Numbered from the stretch's first letter, positions 7,816 through 17,531 are shown. The stretch: 64,000 bases of DNA from Oscillospiraceae bacterium (GCA_021205095.1 JAJPYE010000038.1:1-64000); one strand, 5' to 3'. Translations and numbers: made by a program. The notes: generated by a model not told the origin, from the sequence alone.

Positions 7816-9486
7816 ATGAGTATGGCGCCAAGGCAAAGTAAAGCCGCCGCTCGGAAGAAGCGCGTCAGGAGAACCATCATCATTCTGCTTATTGTAGCCG
7901 TGGTGCTGGTTGCCGCGGTGCTGATTTTGCGGCAGTACGTCACGGAGAACTATGGCACTTCCACCGAAAGCGAGATAGAGACTGCTGAGGTGACAACGGG
8001 AAGCATCATCTCCACGGTTTCCGGCTCCGGCACGCTGACCAGCGATGACGTGGAGGAGGTAACGATTCCCAGCAGTGTGTCCATCAGCACCTATTACGTC
8101 TCCGCAGAGGATACGGTGGAAGAAGGGGACGTCCTGGCCACCATAGACACGGATTCCGTGCTGGAGGCCCTGGCCGATGTGCAGACCCAGCTTGACGAGC
8201 TGGACGAGGAGCTGGAGGAAGCCAGCGAGGACGCGGTCAGCTCCACGTTAACATCCAGCGTTTCTGGCCGGGTGAAGGTCATTTATGCGGAAACGGATGA
8301 TGATGTTTCCACCGTTATGTATGAGTACGGGGCGCTGGTGATTCTGTCCCTGGACGGTTACATGGCCGTGGATATTGATACAACGGATTACGCCGTGGGA
8401 GATTCCGTGACGGTGGTGGATTCTGACGGGGATTCCTATACCGGCACGGTCTCTGCGGTGTCCGCCGGTGTGACCACCATTCTCCTTACGGACAACGGCC
8501 CGGCCTATCAGGACACGGTGACGGTGGATGAGACCTACACCGGCACCCTTTACATCCATGAGCCTTTGAAGATCACCGGCTACGCCGGTACTGTTTCCGC
8601 CGTCAGCGTGTCGGAAAACACGTCCGTCAGCAGCGGAACCACCCTTTTAACGCTGTCGAATACGTCCTATTCCGCAAACTACAACCAGCTTCTGGCCGAG
8701 CGGGAGGAGCTGGAGGAGCTTTACCAGACCCTGATAACCCTCTATAAGGATGGGGCTATCGTGGCTCCCATCTCCGGCACGGTGGAGAGCGTTTCCGATA
8801 CATCCACATCTTCGTCTGGCAGCTATACTACCAGCGGCATGACGGAGGTAAGCAGCTCCGGCTCCTCCAGCAGCGAGACCACAGTTGTTACCATCAATCC
8901 GAATACATCCATGTCTGTCACCATCAGCGTAGATGAGACGGACATTCTTTCCGTGGCGGTGGGGCAGGAGGCGTCTATTACCGTCAGCTCTATCGGAGAT
9001 GAGACCTACACCGGCTCTGTGACGGAGGTAGACAAAACGGCCAGCAGCTCCGGCGGCGTGTCTGTTTATTCCGTGGTGGTCACGGTGGACAAGACGGATG
9101 AAATGCTCAGCGGCATGAGCGCCTCGGTGTATATTACCATCGAGGGGGTAGAAAACGCCCTGCTCCTGCCGGAGGACGCGGTGCAAAGCACCAGCTCCAC
9201 CTCCTACGTCTATACCGCGTATGACGAGACCACCGGGGAATTGAGCGGCATGGTGGAGGTGACGACCGGCCTTTCCAACGGAACCTATATTGAGATCACC
9301 GACGGCCTTTCCGAGGGCGATACGGTGTACTATACTGAAAGCGAGGACGATTCCTTTACATTCAGCTTCGGCGGCATGGATAGATCCGATTCCTCCGGGT
9401 TCAGCATGGGCGGCAGCAACTCCGGCGGCGGTATGGATATGGGCGGCAACATCGGCGGCGGTATGTCCATGCCCGGCGGTGAATAA
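7816..9486 (+). CDS. HlyD/MacA-type periplasmic adaptor-like exporter subunit
   Basis: The ORF track starts at 7660, but the ATG at 7816 has an AGGAGG ribosome binding site and is followed by a basic N-terminus and a single membrane anchor (TIIILLIVAVVLVAAVLIL); the upstream part overlaps the promoter. The 557-residue protein has split biotinyl-lipoyl-like segments (GDVLATIDTDSVLEALADV and ISGTVESVS), a short coiled coil (LDELDEELEEASED) and beta-barrel domains. It ends in a Gly/Ser/Met-rich tail (GGGMDMGGNIGG). Such adaptors link an inner-membrane MacB-type transporter to export in MacAB-like systems; in Firmicutes the adaptor acts on the outer face of the membrane. It is first in an operon with the ATPase, permease and a second adaptor. 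The cargo is unknown. Confidence 0.88.
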   Translation: MSMAPRQSKAAARKKRVRRTIIILLIVAVVLVAAVLILRQYVTENYGTSTESEIETAEVTTGSIISTVSGSGTLTSDDVEEVTIPSSVSISTYYVSAEDTVEEGDVLATIDTDSVLEALADVQTQLDELDEELEEASEDAVSSTLTSSVSGRVKVIYAETDDDVSTVMYEYGALVILSLDGYMAVDIDTTDYAVGDSVTVVDSDGDSYTGTVSAVSAGVTTILLTDNGPAYQDTVTVDETYTGTLYIHEPLKITGYAGTVSAVSVSENTSVSSGTTLLTLSNTSYSANYNQLLAEREELEELYQTLITLYKDGAIVAPISGTVESVSDTSTSSSGSYTTSGMTEVSSSGSSSSETTVVTINPNTSMSVTISVDETDILSVAVGQEASITVSSIGDETYTGSVTEVDKTASSSGGVSVYSVVVTVDKTDEMLSGMSASVYITIEGVENALLLPEDAVQSTSSTSYVYTAYDETTGELSGMVEVTTGLSNGTYIEITDGLSEGDTVYYTESEDDSFTFSFGGMDRSDSSGFSMGGSNSGGGMDMGGNIGGGMSMPGGE

Positions 9487-9498
9487 GGAGGACGCGCT

Positions 9499-10170
9499 AT
9501 GATCGACTTGATTGACATATCCCGCGTCTATCAGATTGGGGCCGAGAAAGTGTATGCCCTGAACAAGGCGAACCTTCACATCGACCAGGGGGAATTCGTG
9601 AGTATTATCGGACCCTCCGGCAGCGGCAAATCCACGCTGATGAACATTATCGGCTGCCTGGATATGGCCGACTCCGGCACCTATCTGCTGGACGATACGC
9701 CTATTGAGGATTATACAGAAAACGAGCTTGCCGCTATTCGAAACCAGAAAATCGGCTTTGTCTTTCAGAGCTTCAACCTGATAAACAAGCTGACGGCGGA
9801 GGAAAACGTGGAGCTGCCCCTGATATACCAGGGGGTTGGCAAGGCGGAGCGCCGCCAGCGGGTGCAGGAGGCCCTGGAGCGGGTAGACCTGGCGAAGCGG
9901 GCCAAGCACCTGCCCAACGAGCTGTCCGGCGGCCAGCAGCAGCGTGTGGCTATCGCCCGCGCCATTGCCACAAACCCTTCCCTGATACTGGGGGACGAGC
10001 CGACGGGCAACCTGGACTCCAAGACCATGGGAGAGATCATGAAGATATTCCACGAGCTTCACCGGCAGGGGAATACCATCGTTCTCATCACCCATGACGA
10101 CGACATTGCCCGCCAGGCCTCCCGCGTGGTTCACATTCTGGACGGCAAGCTGTCGGAGGTGAAAATATGA
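9499..10170 (+). CDS. MacB-type ABC transporter ATP-binding protein
   Basis: This 223-residue ATPase has Walker [11 protein letters not shown]-loop VFQSFNL, signature [15 protein letters not shown], Walker B LILGDEP and H-loop ITHDDD. It follows the adaptor by 12 nt with a good AAGGAGG site and overlaps the permease start (ATGA). With the adjacent FtsX-type permease and two adaptors it forms a MacAB/YknXYZ-like exporter. In Bacillus YknWXYZ protects against a toxic secreted peptide, so a role in self-protection or peptide export is a reasonable guess, not a demonstration. Confidence 0.92.
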   Translation: MIDLIDISRVYQIGAEKVYALNKANLHIDQGEFVSIIGPSGSGKSTLMNIIGCLDMADSGTYLLDDTPIEDYTENELAAIRNQKIGFVFQSFNLINKLTAEENVELPLIYQGVGKAERRQRVQEALERVDLAKRAKHLPNELSGGQQQRVAIARAIATNPSLILGDEPTGNLDSKTMGEIMKIFHELHRQGNTIVLITHDDDIARQASRVVHILDGKLSEVKI

Positions 10171-11378
10171 AACATTTCTTCAAAATGTTCTCCCAGTCCT
10201 TCAAAATGGCACTCAAATCCATTGCGGGGAACAAATTCCGGGCTTTTTTGACCATGCTTGGCATTATCATTGGCGTGATGGCCCTGGTCATCCTTGTGAG
10301 CCTGGTGAACGGGGCCACGGGAACGGTGACGGACACCATCTCCAGCCTGGCAACCGACCTGATTACTGTTACTGTTTCGGACGACAAGGGGAATCCTATC
10401 ACCCTGGACACCCTGGACGAGTGGATGGAGGAGGATGGAATCGGCCTGCTGGCTCCGGTAGGTGAGACCAGTGTCACCGCCAAATACGATTCCACCAGCA
10501 CCACAGCGGAGGTTTACGGCACGACTCCGGCCTACGAGACCATTAACGAGCTGAATCTGCTGCTGGGCCGGTTCATTAAGTCCTCCGATGTGGACAACCA
10601 CACCAACGTCTGCGTTATCAACGAGGCAACGGCTGAGGCCCTGGTGGGCTACACCGACTGCCTGGGGGAGGAGCTGTCCCTGGACGGCATGAAATTCACC
10701 ATCGTAGGTGTGCTGGAGGATGACGACGATTCTCTGACCTCTGTGGTCAGCAGCTCCTCTTATACGATTTATATCCCCTATACCACTTTGCTGCGCCTGT
10801 CCTCTACGGTATCTTCTGACATTACCAGCTTTACGGTCAGCGCGGCGGAGGACTCCGACATGACCACCGCCGAGACGGCTATTACAGCCCTGCTGATGGC
10901 GCGGTTTGAGGAGGACGAGGACGCCTTCGAGGTCTCCACCCAGGATGTGATGGAGGACACTATGAGCAGTATTACCTCTATCCTCTCTATCCTGCTGGGC
11001 GGCATTGCGGCCATCTCCCTGATCGTGGGCGGCATCGGCATTATGAACATCATGCTGGTTACTGTCACAGAGCGTACCCGTGAGATCGGCATCCGCAAGG
11101 CCATCGGCGCGGGCCGGGGGGTAATTCTTCAGCAATTTCTTCTGGAATCCGTGGTGCTGTGTATGTTAGGCTGCGCCATCGGCGTATTCCTGTCCTGGGC
11201 TGTTTTGCAGGTGGTGACAGTCGTCGTGTCAAGCCTGAGCATGACCTTTGAAATGAACGTAACGGTGGTTATAATTGCCGTTGCTTTCTGCTTCTTCATC
11301 GGAATCGTGTTTGGACTGTACCCGGCTAATAAGGCGGCAAAAATGGCCCCCATTGACGCGCTGCATTACGATGGCTGA
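10167..11378 (+). CDS. MacB-type permease (FtsX domain)
   Basis: This 403-residue permease has one N-terminal membrane helix (FLTMLGIIIGVMALVILVSL), a MacB periplasmic-core-like extracellular domain (about residues 45-265) and three C-terminal helices of the FtsX domain, with the conserved SLIVGGIGIMNIMLVTVTERTREIGIRKAIGA stretch recognisable in parts. It overlaps the ATPase gene by 4 nt and lies 15 nt before the large second adaptor. Its topology matches YknZ/MacB half-transporters that dimerise. Confidence 0.92.
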   Translation: MKHFFKMFSQSFKMALKSIAGNKFRAFLTMLGIIIGVMALVILVSLVNGATGTVTDTISSLATDLITVTVSDDKGNPITLDTLDEWMEEDGIGLLAPVGETSVTAKYDSTSTTAEVYGTTPAYETINELNLLLGRFIKSSDVDNHTNVCVINEATAEALVGYTDCLGEELSLDGMKFTIVGVLEDDDDSLTSVVSSSSYTIYIPYTTLLRLSSTVSSDITSFTVSAAEDSDMTTAETAITALLMARFEEDEDAFEVSTQDVMEDTMSSITSILSILLGGIAAISLIVGGIGIMNIMLVTVTERTREIGIRKAIGAGRGVILQQFLLESVVLCMLGCAIGVFLSWAVLQVVTVVVSSLSMTFEMNVTVVIIAVAFCFFIGIVFGLYPANKAAKMAPIDALHYDG

Positions 11379-11393
11379 GAAAGGGAGAGAACT

Positions 11394-14300
11394 ATGTTTA
11401 GGAAAAAATATAATCCGGGAAGCGTTCGTCCCGATACGACAGTGGAAACCGTTTCCCAAGGCGCGGCTGCCCCTGTCAGCGAGCAGAAAACAGAGATACT
11501 GAGCGCCGAACCGGCCAAGCCTGTAACCGAAATGCGGCCATCCCCCAGACCGAATCTGGAGCGGGTTCAAACCGTTCCGGCTCAGCCGCCTCAGCCGCCT
11601 CAGCCGCCCCAGCCGGTGGAAAAGCCGACCCCGCAGGAGCAGCCGATTCCGGCCCAGCCGCCCCAGGCGGCGGAAGCCCCCGCAGGCCCGGTTCACAATC
11701 CTGAACCCCAGGCGCCCGCCGCACCTCCGGCCCAGCCCCAACCGCCTGTTCCCCCGGAACCCAACGACCCGGAGGAGGAAGGCCCGGAGGATTGGGAGGA
11801 GGAGCAGCCCCCCAAGAGGCAGAAAAAGGGTATTGTATTCGTTGTCCTTATGATTCTGTTCGCGGCTGTTATCGCGGCGGATCTGGCGAACCTGGCCCTG
11901 ACCTCCAATACGGGCGCCAGCGGATTCGCCTCCATGGATATGTCGGGCATGGACTTTTCCGATGCGGATATGTCCTCCTTTGCCGCCGACTTCTCCCAGG
12001 AGAGCGGCACGGCGGCGGACAGCGATACCGCTTCGGAGAATAGGACTTCCTCCGGCGGCGCGTCGGGGGAGATGACCCGCGGCGGCGCCTCGGCGGAGTT
12101 CGGTTCCGGCACGATTGCTGACGATGAAGAGAATGAATCGGACGGCGACACAGAGGCTTTCGGCGGTATGGCCGCCGCCTCCGGCAGCACCGGCGTGTTT
12201 ATGCGGATTCGGACATTTGCCCGGCAGCACTGGCTTCCCATTCTGGCGATTGCCGTGCTGGGTGAGCTGATCAGCCTGATCCTGCTTGTCCGTGTTCGCA
12301 AAAAGAGAAAGGCCTTGGAGCAGGAGCCGTTCCCGGAGGAAGAGGCACCCCTCGACATGGAGGAGCTGGTGGAGGCCCGCAGAAGAAAGAGCAGACGGAT
12401 GTGGATTATCCCCCTGGCTGCGGTGGCCGTTATCGCCATTGTGGTGGCGGTGCTGCCCACCCTGACCAGCTCCACCACGGAGAGCGACACCGTCACCGTG
12501 GAAAGCTCGGTGATTTCCGGCACGGCGGAGGCGGATACTATCACCACGACCCTGTCCGGCGCGGGTACGCTGGAGGATGAGGACGCCGTCACCCTGAGCA
12601 TCCCGGAGGCTGTTACCATCAGTGCCTATCACGTCCAGAACGGAGATACAGTGGAGGCTGGCGACATCATCGCTTCCGTAGATACTGTCACAGTGGCCAC
12701 GGCCATTGTGGAGCTTCAGGATGTCATCGACGAGCTGGACGAGGAGCTGGAAGCGGAATCTGAGGAGGAGGCGGAGACAGACCTGACCGCCACGGTTGCA
12801 GGCCGAGTCAAGGTCATCTACGCAGAAGAGGATGTGGACGTGGCCGATACCATTTATGAATATGGCGCGCTGATGCTACTGTCTCTGGATGGGGAGATGG
12901 CCGTCCAGTTTGAATCGGACGCCGACCTGACGGTGGACGACACTGTCACCGTCACCTATTCCGACGGCACCAGCGAGGAGGGCCGCGTGGCCTCCGTCAG
13001 CGACGGAACCGTTACCATCACCGTGTCCGACGAGACGGCGGTCTATCTGGATGAAGTGACAGTATATGATGAGGACGGCAATCTCCTGGGCGGCGGTACG
13101 CTGTATATCCACAGTGAGCTGAAAATCATGGGCTATTACGGCACGGTATCCGACATCGACGTGTCCGAGAATGAGGAGGTGGACGCAGGCGATACCCTGC
13201 TGACTCTGTCCTATTCCGGCCATACATCCACCTATACGGCCCTGCTGAACCGCCGGTATGAGCTGGAGGATCAGATGGAGGCCTTGTTCCAGTATTACAC
13301 AGACGGGTATATCTATGCGGAGACAGACGGCATAGTGTCCGGCATTTCTGATGACGCGACCTATGTGTCGCTGACGGAGGATACCGCCGAGGCGTCCGAC
13401 GCCGCCGATACCTCCGAGGAGGAAACCACTGTTTCTGAAACCGGCTATTCCGGCAAATCCAGCTCTACAGCGGTGCTGACCACCCTGTCCTATTCCGGCG
13501 GCAGTGGGAACAGCGGCGCAACCATCACGCTGCTGAGAGCCACGGAGGAGGATGAAGGGGCGGAGGCAACGGCTACGCCGGAACCCACCGCCACAACGGA
13601 AGCAGAGGCAACGGCTACGCCGGAACCCACCCCCACGGCGGAAGCAGAGGCGACGGCTACGCCGGAACCCACCGCCACGGTGGAAGCGGAGGCGACGGCT
13701 ACGCCGGAACCCACCGCCACAGCGGAAGCAGAGGCAACGGCGACGCCGGAGCCTGTTTCCACCGAGGAGGAGTCTACGGAGGACGAAACTGCCAGCGATG
13801 AAATAACAGAGAACGACGCCCCCGAATTTGACGGCACGGAAATCGATTATGTGGCCATTGTCACCGCTAACGAGGAGAACATCCTGTCCTATGTGAGCCT
13901 TTCCCAGGCCACTGACATAGAGGATTATACGGCTTTGGATTATACCGCTCTGTCCGCCCTTTTGGCCGAGGAGGATGCGGAGACAGAAACCGTCCAGTGC
14001 AGCTATGACGATACTACGGACGTGACGGTTTATACCTATTTGGACGACGCTGACACCTGGGAGGCTTCGGCGCTGGACAGTCTGGCCGCTGATGATTTGG
14101 TGGTGCTGGTGTTCACAAAAGACGAGGAGGACGCTGAGGTGCTGAAATATGTTCTTCTGGTCACAGCCTCCGCCGGCAGCGCCTCCGGCGAGATAACCGA
14201 AAGCGAAGGCTCCGACAGCACCGGCGGTATGTCCGGCAGCAGCGGAATGTCTGGCGGCGGCAGCAGCGGCGGTTCTGTGTCCATGTCCGGCGGCAGCAGC

Positions 14301-14864
14301 GGAGCATCCGCTGTCAGCGGTATGACAGAGGAGGAGACCTACGCCTATGAGACCTACAGCGTGGCGGAACAGGATGTTCTGTCCATCACGCCCCAGGACG
14401 AGGTGACTGTCACCATTACCATTGACGAGCTGGATATTCTGGAGCTGGCGGTGGGCCTGGAGGCCGAGATAACGCTGGACGCCCTGAAGGGCCAGTCCTT
14501 TACCGGCCTGGTGGATTATATCGCCACTACCGGCACCAACGAGGGCGGCAACACGAAGTTCAGCGTGGAGGTAACGATTTCCAAAACCTCTCAGATGCTG
14601 GCCGGGATGAACGTTTCTGTGGAGATCGTCACGGACGTCACGGAGGCTGCTGTCACTATTCCCGTGGCGGCCCTGGTGGAGGATAACGGCAAAACCTATG
14701 TTTACACCGAGTATGAAGAGTCTACCGATACGCTGAGCGGCCTGGTAGAGGTAGAGACAGGTATGTCCGACGGCGACGTGGTGGAGATTCTTTCCGGCAT
14801 GGAGGAGGGAGATACCTACTATTACCGCTATGCCGACACGCTGTCGTATACGTTCGTGAATTAA
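11394..14864 (+). CDS. Giant fused adaptor-like protein of the MacB-type exporter
   Basis: This 1156-residue protein is about twice the normal adaptor length. It starts with a Pro/Gln-rich cytosolic-looking segment (about residues 55-140), then a membrane helix (about 145-165), a Ser/Gly/Asp-rich acidic stretch, a second helix (about 278-300), a charged linker and a third helix (about 340-358). The C-terminal 800 residues are an adaptor paralogous to the one at 7816; compare AGRVKVIYAEEDVDVADTIY with SGRVKVIYAETDDDVSTVMY. A block of 14-residue EATATPEPTATxEA repeats is inserted at about residues 720-790, followed by a domain of unknown function and a Gly/Ser-rich hinge before the last barrel. 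Such length and repeats suggest a wall-spanning extension. The function is inferred from its operon partners. Confidence 0.8.
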   Translation: MFRKKYNPGSVRPDTTVETVSQGAAAPVSEQKTEILSAEPAKPVTEMRPSPRPNLERVQTVPAQPPQPPQPPQPVEKPTPQEQPIPAQPPQAAEAPAGPVHNPEPQAPAAPPAQPQPPVPPEPNDPEEEGPEDWEEEQPPKRQKKGIVFVVLMILFAAVIAADLANLALTSNTGASGFASMDMSGMDFSDADMSSFAADFSQESGTAADSDTASENRTSSGGASGEMTRGGASAEFGSGTIADDEENESDGDTEAFGGMAAASGSTGVFMRIRTFARQHWLPILAIAVLGELISLILLVRVRKKRKALEQEPFPEEEAPLDMEELVEARRRKSRRMWIIPLAAVAVIAIVVAVLPTLTSSTTESDTVTVESSVISGTAEADTITTTLSGAGTLEDEDAVTLSIPEAVTISAYHVQNGDTVEAGDIIASVDTVTVATAIVELQDVIDELDEELEAESEEEAETDLTATVAGRVKVIYAEEDVDVADTIYEYGALMLLSLDGEMAVQFESDADLTVDDTVTVTYSDGTSEEGRVASVSDGTVTITVSDETAVYLDEVTVYDEDGNLLGGGTLYIHSELKIMGYYGTVSDIDVSENEEVDAGDTLLTLSYSGHTSTYTALLNRRYELEDQMEALFQYYTDGYIYAETDGIVSGISDDATYVSLTEDTAEASDAADTSEEETTVSETGYSGKSSSTAVLTTLSYSGGSGNSGATITLLRATEEDEGAEATATPEPTATTEAEATATPEPTPTAEAEATATPEPTATVEAEATATPEPTATAEAEATATPEPVSTEEESTEDETASDEITENDAPEFDGTEIDYVAIVTANEENILSYVSLSQATDIEDYTALDYTALSALLAEEDAETETVQCSYDDTTDVTVYTYLDDADTWEASALDSLAADDLVVLVFTKDEEDAEVLKYVLLVTASAGSASGEITESEGSDSTGGMSGSSGMSGGGSSGGSVSMSGGSSGASAVSGMTEEETYAYETYSVAEQDVLSITPQDEVTVTITIDELDILELAVGLEAEITLDALKGQSFTGLVDYIATTGTNEGGNTKFSVEVTISKTSQMLAGMNVSVEIVTDVTEAAVTIPVAALVEDNGKTYVYTEYEESTDTLSGLVEVETGMSDGDVVEILSGMEEGDTYYYRYADTLSYTFVN
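13556..13752 (+). repeat. 42-bp tandem repeats coding for Thr/Pro/Glu/Ala linker
   Basis: Four to five in-frame copies of a 42-bp unit coding for EATATPEPTATxEA are seen inside the giant adaptor gene. Units differ by a few bases, so copy number could change by slippage or recombination without breaking the frame. The encoded linker resembles PT-rich wall-spanning segments of Gram-positive surface proteins. Confidence 0.85.
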
Positions 14865-14931
14865 ACCCACAGCCCTGACAAGCTTGTCCCACGGACGCAA
14901 GTCGTCGTGCGGATACGCTCAATCAGAATAA

Positions 14932-14962
14932 AAACGGGAGCGCTGGATTCCAGCGCTCCCCG
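14932..14962 (-). terminator. Intrinsic terminator for the minus-strand secreted protein gene
   Basis: GGGAGCGCTGG / CCAGCGCTCCC form an 11-bp stem with a 3-nt loop. Read on the minus strand it is followed by GTTTTTATT. On the plus strand there is no good T-run, so it mainly serves the gene at 14984-16780. Confidence 0.8.
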
Positions 14963-14983
14963 ATTATTTGTGGCGGGTTGTTA

Positions 14984-16780
14984 TTACGAAGCCTCGCCGG
15001 AGGCGGAGGTCTCCAGAGGAGAAACGGTCAGGGTGCCGTCCTCGTTTTCGGTGATGACGCCGTTGACGGTGCAGCCGTCGTTGATGATAAGCTCGGCCAC
15101 CACAGAAGTCTCTGTGACGTTCCAGACAGCGCCGTTGGTCAGGGTCAGCTCAACGCCCCAAACGGTCTCGTAGCCGTCCTCGTTGAGAATATATTCTCCG
15201 TCAAACTGTGCCTCGCACAGGGCGTTCCAGTCCTCGCAGGTATTGGAATAAATTGCGCCGGTCAGGGTGGTGTTATCCAAAACCACACGCATGGCCCGCT
15301 GATAGTCGTCGTTCACGATGTCGCCGGTCACGTCCATGTCCTGTAGGGTAATGTCGCTGCCCAGGGCCTCGTCCCCGTCGGCGATGTTGTTCACGTTGGA
15401 GTCGTTGTTGATGACCGCATGGATCAGCACGCCGCTCCAGCTCTCCATCTCCACGCCGACCAGCAGAATGTTGGCCTGGGTGGACTTGGTGACGATGCAG
15501 GCCCCGGCGTAGTTCTGCTCATAGGCGTCCAGGCTCTCCGCGCCGCCGTCGATCAGGCTCTCGTCCGTGCTGAGGGTGCCGCCGTTCATGTAAAGCGTTC
15601 CCTTGCGGGTGTTGCCCGCGCCGGTGCCGCCCTGGTCGGGCATGTGGAATTGAACAGCGGTAGCGCCGCCGGAGATCACGCTCTCCAGCACGTCGCCCTC
15701 CTCGGTCTCGTAGTCCTGCCAGCTCAAAGCGCGATCGCCGGACTTGCTCATAATGGCCCGCAGTGTGGCGGAGTCGTCAGTGCAGTCACTGGAAACGGCA
15801 TAGATCTCGCCGTCGTTAGAGGCGACGATGCCGTCAGAGCTGCCCATAACGGTGCTGCCGTACAGGAACAGATGGCAGCTTGTGTCGGCATAAGCGCCAT
15901 AGCCGCCCTGGCTCAGACCCAGGCTGCGGTAGGCCACCAGGTCGAGGCTGACGCGGGCGGAGTCCGTACTCCACGCGCCCCAGGTGTGGGACACGATGGC
16001 GGAATCATAGAGGTATGTTATGCTCTTGCCCTGGGGCTGAATGCCGCGGGCGCGGTTGCCGGTGCTGGTGACGGTGATGGTGTCCTCCGCCTGCTCTTCC
16101 GGGCCGCCCAGGGTTTCCAGCAGGGAGCCGGTGATGACGACGACAGGCTCCTCGCTGCCCTGGCTCATGCCGCCCGCGCCGGGGCCGGCCACGGTGGTGC
16201 CGCCCACCACGTCGGAATACATGGCGCTACGGGCCGTGCCGGAGGCCAGAACCAGGGTGTTGACAATGTTCAAATAGGTATAGCCCTTGGCGGAGATGAC
16301 CGGGGAGCAGGAATCTGCCTCGTCTCCGTCCCCAAGGATAACGGCGGAGTCAAAGCCCTCCAGCCCCAGATTTTCCAGCCACTGGGCGGCAATCTCTGTC
16401 ACGTCGTATTCGTCCAGGGCCACGTTGACCCCGTTGCCGCCGATGGTGTAGAACGCGCCGGTGTCCTCGCTCAGCTCGGAATAATACAGCGCAGCCTGGG
16501 AGTCGTCGGAGGTCATCAGAAAGCCGGAAATGCCGGTTTCCGTCTGCTCGCCGCCTTCAAAGAAGGTCAGGTCGATGTCCTCCGTCTGCTCCTGGGCCTC
16601 GTCCTCCCCCTCATCTGTGATGACGATGACGGCGATAGGGCCGGTTTCCTCTTCGGCTTCCTCCGTGGTTTCGGCGGAGGCGTCCGCCGTTTCGCCGCTG
16701 GCTTCGTCAGAGGCCAGGGCAGGCGCTGCCAGACACATGAGCATGGTCATGGCCAGCAGCAGGGCTAACAGCTTCTTCAT
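14984..16780 (-). CDS. Secreted acidic repeat-rich protein of unknown function, paralogue of 20435-22477
   Basis: The start at 16780 (RBS GGAAAGGAGAAATAACT) gives a 598-residue protein with a classical signal peptide (MKKLLALLLAMTMLMCLAAPALA). The ORF-track start 31 codons earlier has no support. The mature protein is very acidic and made of short beta-strand/turn units with Asn/Asp/Gly turns, as in right-handed beta-helices. Its C-terminus carries SASGEAS, a low-complexity motif shared with neighbouring secreted proteins. It shares the sequence pattern and order of segments (GVLIHAVINND, DNTTLTGAIYSNT, ETVWGVELTLTNGAVWNVT) with the protein at 20435 (GILVHSMFTYD, ENADLTGAVVGTT, ETVWGVRMSMD). 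I do not recognise a named family. It is probably a surface or matrix protein. Confidence 0.75.
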   Translation of the reverse strand: MKKLLALLLAMTMLMCLAAPALASDEASGETADASAETTEEAEEETGPIAVIVITDEGEDEAQEQTEDIDLTFFEGGEQTETGISGFLMTSDDSQAALYYSELSEDTGAFYTIGGNGVNVALDEYDVTEIAAQWLENLGLEGFDSAVILGDGDEADSCSPVISAKGYTYLNIVNTLVLASGTARSAMYSDVVGGTTVAGPGAGGMSQGSEEPVVVITGSLLETLGGPEEQAEDTITVTSTGNRARGIQPQGKSITYLYDSAIVSHTWGAWSTDSARVSLDLVAYRSLGLSQGGYGAYADTSCHLFLYGSTVMGSSDGIVASNDGEIYAVSSDCTDDSATLRAIMSKSGDRALSWQDYETEEGDVLESVISGGATAVQFHMPDQGGTGAGNTRKGTLYMNGGTLSTDESLIDGGAESLDAYEQNYAGACIVTKSTQANILLVGVEMESWSGVLIHAVINNDSNVNNIADGDEALGSDITLQDMDVTGDIVNDDYQRAMRVVLDNTTLTGAIYSNTCEDWNALCEAQFDGEYILNEDGYETVWGVELTLTNGAVWNVTETSVVAELIINDGCTVNGVITENEDGTLTVSPLETSASGEAS

Positions 16781-16819
16781 AGTTATTTCTCCTTTCCAAT
16801 TTTTGACGGATAAAAGGGA

Positions 16820-16871
16820 GGGGAACCGCAGATCAAATAACGCGGTGCGGTCATTGGATCGGTGGTTCCCC
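16820..16871 (-). terminator. Long hairpin between lipoprotein and secreted protein genes
   Basis: GGGGAACC at one end and GGTTCCCC at the other can form a stem with a large loop, followed on the minus strand by TCCCTTTTATCC. It may be a weak terminator or partial read-through point that lets the secreted-protein gene share the lipoprotein promoter, since I see no separate promoter in the 114-nt gap. Confidence 0.4.
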
Positions 16872-16894
16872 AAAGTATCTGGTTTCGTCTGCTA

Positions 16895-17245
16895 TCAGGC
16901 GGTGGGCATTTCGCCGGAGGCCTCGCCAGATGCTTCGCCGGAGGCGGAGGTGCCTGCGGCGGCGCCGGTGTCGGTGGTTGCGGTTGTGGTGTCAGCAGCG
17001 GTGGTCTCGCCGGAGGCACCGCCGGACATCTCGGAAGACGCGCCGGTGTCGGTGGTGGTCTGGGCGGTGGGAGTGGATGCTGCGCTGGCTGTGGCAGTGG
17101 GCTTCGGCGTGGCGCTGCCGGCGGCGGCTGCCGCTGCCGCGCCTGCGGTGTCGATGTCCACATAGCTGCCGGAGCAGCCTGCCAGCAGGCTCAGGGCCAG
17201 CACCAGGGCGAGGATGAGACTCAAAGTGCGCTTGGAATGTTTCAT
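16895..17245 (-). CDS. Small Ala/Ser/Thr-rich lipoprotein
   Basis: The ATG at 17245 has a GAAAGGAGTTTTTCC ribosome binding site and gives a 116-residue protein; the longer ORF-track version begins upstream of the promoter. It has a lipoprotein signal (LALVLALSLLAGC, lipobox LAGC). The rest is low-complexity: an Ala run, Pro/Thr-rich stretch and a C-terminal SGEASGEASGE repeat. There is no folded domain visible. The same SGEAS motif occurs in three other secreted proteins of this block, so it may share a partner or a modification with them. The function is unknown. Confidence 0.7.
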   Translation of the reverse strand: MKHSKRTLSLILALVLALSLLAGCSGSYVDIDTAGAAAAAAAGSATPKPTATASAASTPTAQTTTDTGASSEMSGGASGETTAADTTTATTDTGAAAGTSASGEASGEASGEMPTA

Positions 17246-17302
17246 GGAAAAACTCCTTTCTGTGCGAAACCATAACGTAGATATTTTCACAAGATTAAAA
17301 TC

Positions 17303-17331
17303 ATTATAACATACTTTTTTCCTCTTGACAA
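17303..17331 (-). promoter_or_regulatory. SigA-type promoter of the small lipoprotein gene
   Basis: On the minus strand TTGTCA (17326-17331) and TATAAT (17303-17308) are separated by 17 bp, about 60 nt before the ATG at 17245. The rest of the 368-nt gap 17246-17613 is AT-rich and holds only this and the HD-gene promoter. Confidence 0.75.
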
Positions 17332-17531
17332 TCAAAAATAACACATATGTATTTATGCGATTCGTAATCTTATCGTAAGATGCGGCATGATAGAGTTTAT
17401 TGAACGACCAGTCATGCACACAATCGTCACAGTTTCCGTTGGAATTTGGAATATGCTGGAAAAATGAGCGCGGCAACGAACGCAACCGTTCGAGGTGGGG
17501 CATATTCTTTTGCTCGATTTCAGTCTGTTCT

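Noticed and set aside
8647-10134. Long antisense ORFs (for example 495 aa at 8647-10134, 674 aa at 12876-14900, 816 aa at 54388-56838)
   Set aside because: They are opposite well-identified genes, have His/Gly/Arg-rich shadow composition, no ribosome binding site and no recognisable domain. They arise from GC-rich codon bias.
13556-13752. CRISPR array
   Set aside because: The repeats are contiguous, in frame and code for a PT-rich linker; there are no unique spacers. No other CRISPR-like pattern was seen in the window.
14932-14962. Terminator for the giant adaptor gene on the plus strand
   Set aside because: The stem is good but is followed by CGATTATTTG with no T-run on the plus strand; it fits the minus-strand gene.
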